64,000 nt of DNA, from assembly GCF_000471905.2 (NCBI RefSeq), contig NW_006495778.1, positions 707,022 through 771,021 of the forward strand, given 5' to 3'. Positions within the stretch are counted from its first letter, which is position 1. Each line of letters starts with the position of its first letter. Below are positions 48,701 to 57,700 of this stretch, in pieces. The position numbers and the translations under genes are program-made. Under the pieces are notes generated by a model. That model had not been told where the DNA came from and did not search any database. It worked only from the letters and a program-made list of their open reading frames with translations. Origin of the DNA: Amborella trichopoda. Lineage: Eukaryota; Streptophyta; Magnoliopsida; Amborellales; Amborellaceae.

Positions 48701-51700
48701 TTTCTTGCAAATGCTATGAGTGAGGTTCGCTTTTGTAGCAGATACCAATGTTCCAAAAAATGAACCACTTAGCACCTAGGCAGCTGCCTAGGTTGGCCAG
48801 GGGGCCTAGGTGCAATGGCCAGGACCAGGCTTGCTAGGCGTTGGGTCCTTGAGCGGGCACCCAAGGACTCTGCCCGCGAGGCGAAATGCCCCTCATGGAG
48901 GGGCTTTTTTGTGCTCCCCCCCCTCAAGTAACGGGGAAGGGGTGGGGGTTTTAAACCCTTTTTTATTTTTATTACATATTAGAGTGCAAATAAAAAAAAA
49001 CTGAAATCTTGTTAGATTGATCAATTAATTCAAAGTTTTGAAAAATTATCCAAACAATTTTCTTTTCCTCCTCTTATGTGTATGGACTCTGGACTAGGAT
49101 GGTAATCATGGTAATGGTATTGAGCTTTTATGTATTAAGGATTATGTGTTATGTCATTATATGTATGAGTTAATAAGTGTATTCGTTATTGGTGTTTGGT
49201 TTGGGCTTTGCACTGTGGATTATGGATTAATTGGATTATGATTTATGATTTGTGGATTGTGACTTGTGTGTTTGTGACTATAATGATTATTATATGGAAA
49301 CCTATACAAAGAGACCATTTACTTTTGGTACAAGGAGGTCACAATCGTCATTGTCTGTCATATTGGAATTCGAGTGGTTATAAGAGTGTCACAATCACCC
49401 AACAGTTCTTATGACCTACAAACCATTGCATGGGTTCATGATTGGGCTACCAATGTCAGCCAATAGTTTAGAGGACACAATCTTAATCTATGGATTACAG
49501 GTTCCCTGTTAGGGACTAGACGAAGGTCACATAGACTTGTGCATACCCTACTCTATGGTGCATATGGGGGTTATCTCTTGTACATGTTCACATGTCACCT
49601 TTAATGGTGATTTTCTTCCTGATAGGGTTATCATATGTACATGCTATATAATGGTCTAAGATGAAGCTTTGGCCCTCGTCCCTACAGGCCTACCAATCGC
49701 ACACAAGGGTCACATAGTCCCTTGGCTTACTACCCTAGGCAACTCTGACCTGATCCAGGGAACTAACCCTCATCAGTTGTGCTCTATGCCCAGGTATTTA
49801 TGGTTTTGTAACTCGACTGGCCTAGCTCGTTAAGCCTAGTCAGAGTCTTGGCAAACATCATTTGCCAATCTCGGTCCCTTTGGACCATACTCCCATTGGA
49901 GTCCTTTGTTCTACTCTGTCAAAATATTGATTACATGCTCTCATAAGGCTTTAATGGCAACAAAAACTCACAACTATTTGTTTCTACTTCGGCCCGCCTT
50001 CAAGCGATTCTCTCTCTTCAGAGCCCAAATATAACTCTCTCATGCATACACACAAATGACCCAAATCTAATGGGTTGTTTGGGGCCTTAGGATAGTCATT
50101 CTTCTCTATATCCAAGTTTTGATGGACTAAGGTTGTTTGGGTTTTTTTTTGGAGATCGTAACCTAGATATCCACATCCTCAGAACATCTCATATTCAGTA
50201 TTTGCTCATTCAAAAACAAAACTTGAAATGAGCAAATGCAAGGTTTTTAACAAAGTTATTAAACCGGTCCAGACCGGTGAGCAGAACCTTGTCTAGTCCG
50301 ATTAGAATACTAAACCGGTATTTTTATAAAACCGGTCAAAATTGGCATTTAACTAGTTGAACTGGTTGGATTGCCGGTTTCTTCAGTTTTATATTCCGTT
50401 TGGAAAATTAATTATAAACTCTATAGTTGAGCGTAAATTCTATTTTTTCAAATTTATTACCAATTTTTTACATGATCTTATTCTTCCTTTCCATTTTTTT
50501 CATGTTGATTGCATGGAACTTTTTACTGTGAAAAATCGTGATAAAAAAAGTTATATCTTACTTTCCTTTTTTCAAAAAATAAAAGGTCAGATTTCTCAAA
50601 ATCTTGCCGTCTATTATACTCTCTCTCTCTCTCTCCACATGTTTGACCTTGCCCATGTAAAATGGAATGAGGTGAAACTTTCCATACGCACCTTGCTGTT
50701 AATTAAACAGAATGCAATGGTTAAATTAAAAAATATGCATTGCTTAACTCTTTATTAATGTTTAAGTTAAACGTTAGTTAAACAAACTACAATGTTTAAT
50801 TAAATAAAATGTAATTCTTAATTATTTAATAATATTTAATTATAGTAATTTACTAATTTTTAAAATGCAATATATTATTAAAATGAGTTAATTTTTTACA
50901 ATAATTTTTAAAAATATTTTTTTATTTTTACTAAATTCCCATTAGTTAACTTGTGTTTTTCTAATTTTAAATGAACTTCTAAGATTTTTATATATTTTAT
51001 AATTCTTTCATATTGAAAAAAAGGTTCGATTGGTCTGACCGCCGGTTGAACTAGTTTTGATTGGACCAGCCCGTTCACTGGTTCAAGTACCAATCCACTC
51101 TTGATAACACTGGTTTGGGAAAAGTTAGCTTTTTCTTTGGGACACGCGTCCCCTCGCCTTTTTCTCTTTCCTCATAATAATGATATTATTTTATAATTTT
51201 ATATATATATATATATATTTTTTTTTTTACATTAACTGTTAGTAGTGTTGGTCTAAGAAGGGTGAGGATCTTAAACTTTCCCTTAACTTGTCCCAAGCTC
51301 GGTTAATAGAGGTGGGTTGTGTTAGGTAGGCAGCCAACATAAAACTTTGCCAAAATTTCGCATGAGTGTTGAATATAAGATCCATTAAAAGTAGATAATG
51401 GGTCAAATTCAGGTCATAACATCCCTAAAATTCTCCCTAAATCATGACGATTGATTTCAGGGATGGATGGCTCAGATTATTTCTCTTACCTCATAGATTG
51501 CATAAAATTTTGCATCCTAATTTAATTGGAACATCCTAGGGCCCTTGAGGTCTGTATGCCCTAAGGCCTTTGAGGTCTATGTGCCCTATGGCCCTTGAGG
51601 TCTATATAAAGAGGCGAATCCCTCATTCTCTACACATTTCAGCCCTCTCTCTCCTCTCTCTCTCTCTCTCTCTCGGTTGCATGCCACCACCCGATATTGG

Positions 51701-54700
51701 GGTGGCATGCACCTCCCAAGCGAGTAAGAGGGCACCCCCAGCCCCAGATTAGGCTAGGGTGGTTCCGATCAGCGATGTGCCCCAAGGATTAACGGGTATC
51801 CCTTGGAAACCGTAATTGTGACGCATGGCCTCAGCCTCATGGATTTAAGATAAGGGTGTTCTAGATGTGCTTCTCAGTTGGTAGATTCAGCAATATCAAA
51901 GAATCAAGTGTGGCATCGGTCAGGTGATCGGGTGTGGGGTGTACCAACTCTAATGCGATAACTCTGGCAACAAGGGCAGTAAGTCTTCTAATGTTATTTT
52001 GTTTTATTTTATTTAGTTGCTGTTCTTGTTTTTAGCTCCTAAGTTGCAAGTGTTTTTTTGGCAGTAAGGTTTAAAGAGTCTAGATTGTAGTAGGTTTTAT
52101 TTTGGCATTGTATTGTGTCAATTTAAGACGAAATTCCAGCCATTAATAAAGAAAAGAAGAAATTTTTTGAATTTATATTCTACATAACTACTACTTCCAT
52201 TGGTACCAGAGCTTGTCTTCTTATAGCCGTAGTTTACGAACTTTTTAATTTCATGAGTCAAGAACATGGCATCCAAAGGTTTTATATCTGAACTTTTGAA
52301 GATTGAGAGGTTTGATGGGAAGAACTATGCGACTTGGAAGAGAAAGACATGCTATGTCCTCTTTGAAGGAGGACTTAGAGCTAGTCGCAGAGAATCCCCT
52401 CTCCCCCTGGAAAAAAAAATCCTACCTCAAGAGGCAGTGCTTATGAAATGAAAGCAATTAGGGATGCTTATGCTTATGCTCAGTGGGAGCGTAGAAATAC
52501 CTTAACTAATCATCCCCTTTTGATGGCTATTGATCACTCTGATGCCCTCGAGCACGAAATCCTAAGATTGCAAAGGCGATTCATGAGAAGCTAGAGAAGG
52601 ATTATGCCACTTCTTCCTTTATAAGAAAGACGCTTGCTACGAGGCAATACTCTGATCTGAAAATGAATGGAGGAAAATTGGCCGAGCACATCCAACAAGA
52701 GCTGGCACAGATACAAGCTGATGAGAATATGTAAGACAACCTCCTGCTCAACACTTTACTAACTTCATGGGAAGCTTTGACCTCAACCCGTACTGCACAA
52801 GAGAGCATGCCAGAGCTGAAGTAGTATCAGGGGAATCACACAAGGTGTGTAAAACAAAAAATTTAAGAACATTTTACATAAACTTCCATTGAACCTTGGA
52901 AAAACACCCATTTACTACAAACTACAAAATCAAAATACAATAATAAACTTACAAGATGAGCACAACTCTTTTAAAATTCTTTTAAAATAAAAGACAACAA
53001 AAGGCAAAGACTAAGAAGTAATGTGCATGAGTTTAATATTTATGGGAAGCTGATTCCAAGCAACCACCGTACGAATGCCGCAACGGTATATTCACAACCC
53101 TTGCTATCACTCACAACAAATAGCGCAAGAAGGGGGTAATTTCGATCTAATCTTGGGAAGCAAACACATTACCACCACATTATGAATTGTCACTCTTACA
53201 AAGAAGTCCAAAATGACTTCAAATGGGACACTGGACCACTAGAGCCAAAGTAGGGGAAATCGCATCCAAAATGAGCTCAAAACTGAGTAGTTTAGGTTCT
53301 AGGGTTTGGTTGAAATATCCAAACACCTATGGGATTAAATGGGCTAGACTTGGTGCGTGGAGCACACTGAGACCTCACTGTTATGTATCATACAGTTGCA
53401 TTTTCAGGAACATTGATGCCATAACAGTTTGCGCATAAGAAGTTAAAAACTGCATCATCAAAAAGGGCATATGACCAAGGTTTTTCAATAAAAGATTACA
53501 ACACAATAAAGATGGAAGATGAAACAAGTAGGCCTGCTGTTATGACCAATTCCAGCATCTTAAACTTCCATAACAGTGGGTTGATCCCTTGGAGAAGTGC
53601 ATGATGGTGCTCAAGAAGACATGCTTCCAATATAGAGTGGAAAACATGCAATAGGCTCAAATCTACACTTATCAAATATGCACAAAATAAATGTTCTTCA
53701 ATTCAAACACTAAAGGACGTTAAGAAGAGACCATGAGCATGATTGCTTACTGTTACCATGAATTTCCAGCCGCAAGTCTTTGACATGACAGCAGCCCTAA
53801 ATCAAGAAGGGGTGTGTGATGAAGCTTGAAGGTTCATACTTGCATTATGGAGTGGAAGTATGCAACATTTACTCTTGAAGATAACAAGTTCAAGTCATGA
53901 ATTTGAGGTTGACAAGAAGAAAGCAATGGAGTGGGGCGTGAGCCTCTTTGAGGATAAGCGATGAAGTGTTGAAGTGAAAGCAATCAATTGAATGAAGTGA
54001 TGTGGTCCTTGTATTGATTTTTCATGTGGGGTACAAAAGCTAGATTAGATCTCAACCACCCATTGAGTGATCCAAGGGTTGAGAGAGGCTAAAGACCTAG
54101 CCTAGTCATTCACTATTGATGGCTATCATGTGGATGGTGATGATTGAGTACACCCTTATCACTAAATGCCCACATAATACCTCAAAAATTCCAACAATAT
54201 CTCAAGTGTCCTTAAACTGTAATTTTCAAAATCAACTCATCTTGACCATTCATCTTTAAAATATTAAATGACCGCCATTGATTTGAAATGAGCCTTGTAA
54301 AACCTTAATGAGGGTGGCATGCCGGCCTTTCAATCTTAGTCGTTAAGGCTTGTGGCTCACACAACCTTAGTGCAATGTCATTTTCAAAGGGGGGACATCA
54401 CATCACCCCATGTCATGGTGCGTCCCTCTTGTCCTCTTCACACCAATCACAACACTCCATTTCAAATGTCTAATGGCTATCTAATCACAAATTTAGAGTT
54501 TTAAAGATTTAATGGAAAATGAAAAATCTTTGCACTCCCATATGTCAACACACATGCCACCACACATGTGCTTCACACATGTGCCATAAAGCTATGTGTC
54601 AGATCCAAACAAGGGTCCCGCGTTTAGGGTTAGGGTTTCCGCATCATGCCCATTAGGCAATGATGTCGCTGCCCTATGGGATGCACGTATGGCACATTGG

Positions 54701-57700
54701 CCATTTGTGTGCCACACACCACATGTGTGGACGTCCTTAATTAGAATTAGCACACAACAATTTTAACAAAGTATTTTTCTCTGAAAATAAAATTCTAAAA
54801 AATCATCTAAAATCGTGATAAATCAGTTTTATCATTTCTCATTAAAATATCATGGGCTGGCACTTCTCATAAATCTAGTGGGAAAAACAAGGTCCGATAG
54901 AATGTCGGGCTACATTATACTCCACTGGGCTAGACCCAAAAATCCAATCCAATTTCTCAGATCAACCCAATAGGCCCTTATTAGTCACAGACTTTAGTCC
55001 GGATATGAGTGGACCTATCAAAGCTAACAAATAGTTAGATGGACTTCAGGGTGTTCAGTGGATTACAGGTGCCCCCAAGGACATGCACTCTTGTGGATGT
55101 GGGGGTCCTTTCTCAGTACGCGTGCACAGTTCTGATAGGTCGATCTTACCTCATCAGAACGGCTTCCCAAAGTGTGACTGTCTGTGCACACGCTGTGAGC
55201 AAGCTACATATGTCAGGGATTTGGGCTGATGTCCTCTTACAACCTAGCTATGCTCACATAGTGCTTATACACAACATGTCTCAAACAAACCGAGATCCAT
55301 TGATCCCCAAGCCTTGGCTCTCACGACATGATGTGAACACTGTCATACCAACCTTGACTAGAGGAAAACCTTGAAACCTCTCGGTTCACAAGATCGTTCC
55401 AAGAACCTCACCTCATTCAATCAAATAGGGTCATTTTGGCTTATCCGGATCCTAGTACGCAAAGATACTCGTAGTCATTAGGTTCCTGGTCACTCCCACT
55501 GTGACTCTGAACCCATGTTGGAAAACCGATCAATCTAACCGGTAATCGCCCGGTTAGATCAGAGCCGGCTAGTGGCCGGTTCTGGTTTCAGGCGATTTTG
55601 GTGATCGAACGGTATTTTAAAAAACAAAATAAAAAAAAATATATAAAATCTCAAAAATAAGGAATTTGATTTGTAATACATTTTTTAATATTCTTTACAT
55701 TATTGTAAAGATTAGAAATTGTTTTGGTCATTAATACTAACTTTTATATTTTCCCATCTTTCTCGGAAAGTTTTAAAAATACCCCTAGGCATTTTTAAAA
55801 TCCATTTTTTTCATTAATTTTCAACTTCATTTGAATTTGTTTTGTTTTAATCATTCTTTATATGTTTTTCATATTTTAGTAGATTTTTTGTATCTTTTTT
55901 ATTTTTTTAACAATTTTTTGACTGCCCTGGGACTTGCTCGGTTAGAACGGTTATATCGACCGGTTAGGCTGGTTAAACCGCTTTAGGCCCTATGTCCGAT
56001 TAACCATTTCGGTTCGATTTTGCAAATAGTGCTCTGAACAATGCTGGCAGTGCACACATGGCCTTGAAAGGCTATATATGCAACAATGCTTGATGAGATC
56101 ATCACCATGCTCAAAGAAGAGACTTCGTGAATCTGATAAATCTCAAACCTAACACCGGTTCATTAAAGAAAAAGAAGGACGTGGGCAAGAATAAGAGTAA
56201 GAGAGATGAGAATCAAAAGGGGGAAATTGGGCTTAAGAAAAGGGGGGACTTCAAGAATACGAAGTGTTATAATTGCAATAAGTGTAACACATAAGGAAAT
56301 ATTGCAAGGTGCGAAAGAATACAAATCCCAAGGGTGATGGGGAGCATGCTTGTGTGGTTGTTGAGACCAAGCTAGCTGATCTTAAAGAAGGATCCTGGTG
56401 TCTAAACTCAAGGATGCACTACTTAAGTGTCTAACACCAGGACGGTTTTCAAAATTTTAAACCTGTTTACCATGTGACTAGCATATCTTGATTGATGGAA
56501 ATCAGAAAACAAAAATACTCGCTTTAGGGGATTACATCCTTTTGTTGGAAAACATAAAAAGCATGGTTCTAAAGATAACTCATTACACTCCAGACGTGAG
56601 ACAGCTCGGTTTTGGTCTCTAGGTTTTTACTGGCAATAAGGTGGAAGTTAAATCGGGCCAAGAATTAGTTATGAATGGCCTTTTTGTAAATTGTTTTTTT
56701 ACAATTGCAATAAAGAATCTATTTTCTGTGTCTCGTCCTTTGAAGATGCTAATAATGTATATATATGGCACATGAGATTGGGGCATATAAATCATAAGAG
56801 AATGGGGAGAGTAAAGAGAGAAGGATTACTGAGATTTAACCAAAGTATGTTAATCATGCATTCAAGGAAAGCTAGTTGAGATGTCCTTTGCAAAAGCTCA
56901 GAGAACTATTGGCATTTTAGATGTTCTCCATTGTAATAAATGTGGACCTACGAATCCATTAAGGCTGCAAGAGGTTCACTTTTATAGATGAGCACTTCCT
57001 TTTTGGCCATGTATATTTAATGAGTGAAAAGGCAGAAGCCCTAGAGTATTAGATTATAATGCCAAGGTATAGACCCAAACAGACTAGGAAATTAAGGTCC
57101 TAGAACCGATAGGGCGGTGAGTATTCCTCAAAGTTATTTAAGGAGTTCCTTACTAAGCATGGTAACATAGATCAATATTGTATGCCATGCACTCAACAGA
57201 AGGGGTAGCTAAGAGACGGAACAAGACCTTGGTGAAAATGGTGAGTGTGATGGGACATGCTAAGCTCTCCCTAAATTTTTGGGGGAGGCAGTATTAATAG
57301 CTGGTTATACTCTTAATCGGACTCCCACAAAAGCGGTCCTACTAACTTCTCATTAGATTTTCACTAGTTGTGCTTCGTCCATTGGGATGCTCGGCCTATG
57401 TGGATTCTCGTTGGCAATGCGCGTAATGGGGACCAAACACAAACATCTTGATTGGTGGTTCAAGGCCCAGTCGCAAACTAAGGTGAGTGATGGAGCCCAC
57501 CATATCGCATGTAGTACCCAGATTCCTACCCATCCTGCTCTAGGTATCCAAATAGTGCACACTCCCAGTCAATCTGAGAGTAATAAATGGGCATAAAAGC
57601 ATGAGGAAGCATAGATGGGGAGCACGTAGCAAGCTTTTAATAAAAATTAAGTTTTTAGGCATTTTAAGGCTACAAACCCCCATTAAATGCATGCGATAGT

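Larger units (their letters stand above)
52201..57420 (+). pseudogene. Copia gag-protease-integrase relic split by insertions
   Basis: Gag starts with ATG at 52266 ([20 protein letters not shown]) and continues with [11 protein letters not shown] and [21 protein letters not shown] segments up to about 52825. Coding resumes at about 56085 with [12 protein letters not shown] zinc-knuckle remnant (CYNCNKCN) follows near 56270, then the pre-integrase motif [16 protein letters not shown] (56760-56810). Last come integrase-like pieces: [14 protein letters not shown] and [11 protein letters not shown], with [10 protein letters not shown] in another frame (57190-57345). Stops and frameshifts are frequent. 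No reverse transcriptase or 3' LTR follows, so the 3' half is deleted. Confidence 0.8.

Noticed and set aside
54600..54650. Telomere-like repeat (TTTAGGG)n
   Set aside because: Only TTTAGGGTTAGGGTTT occurs, about two units, common by chance in plant DNA.
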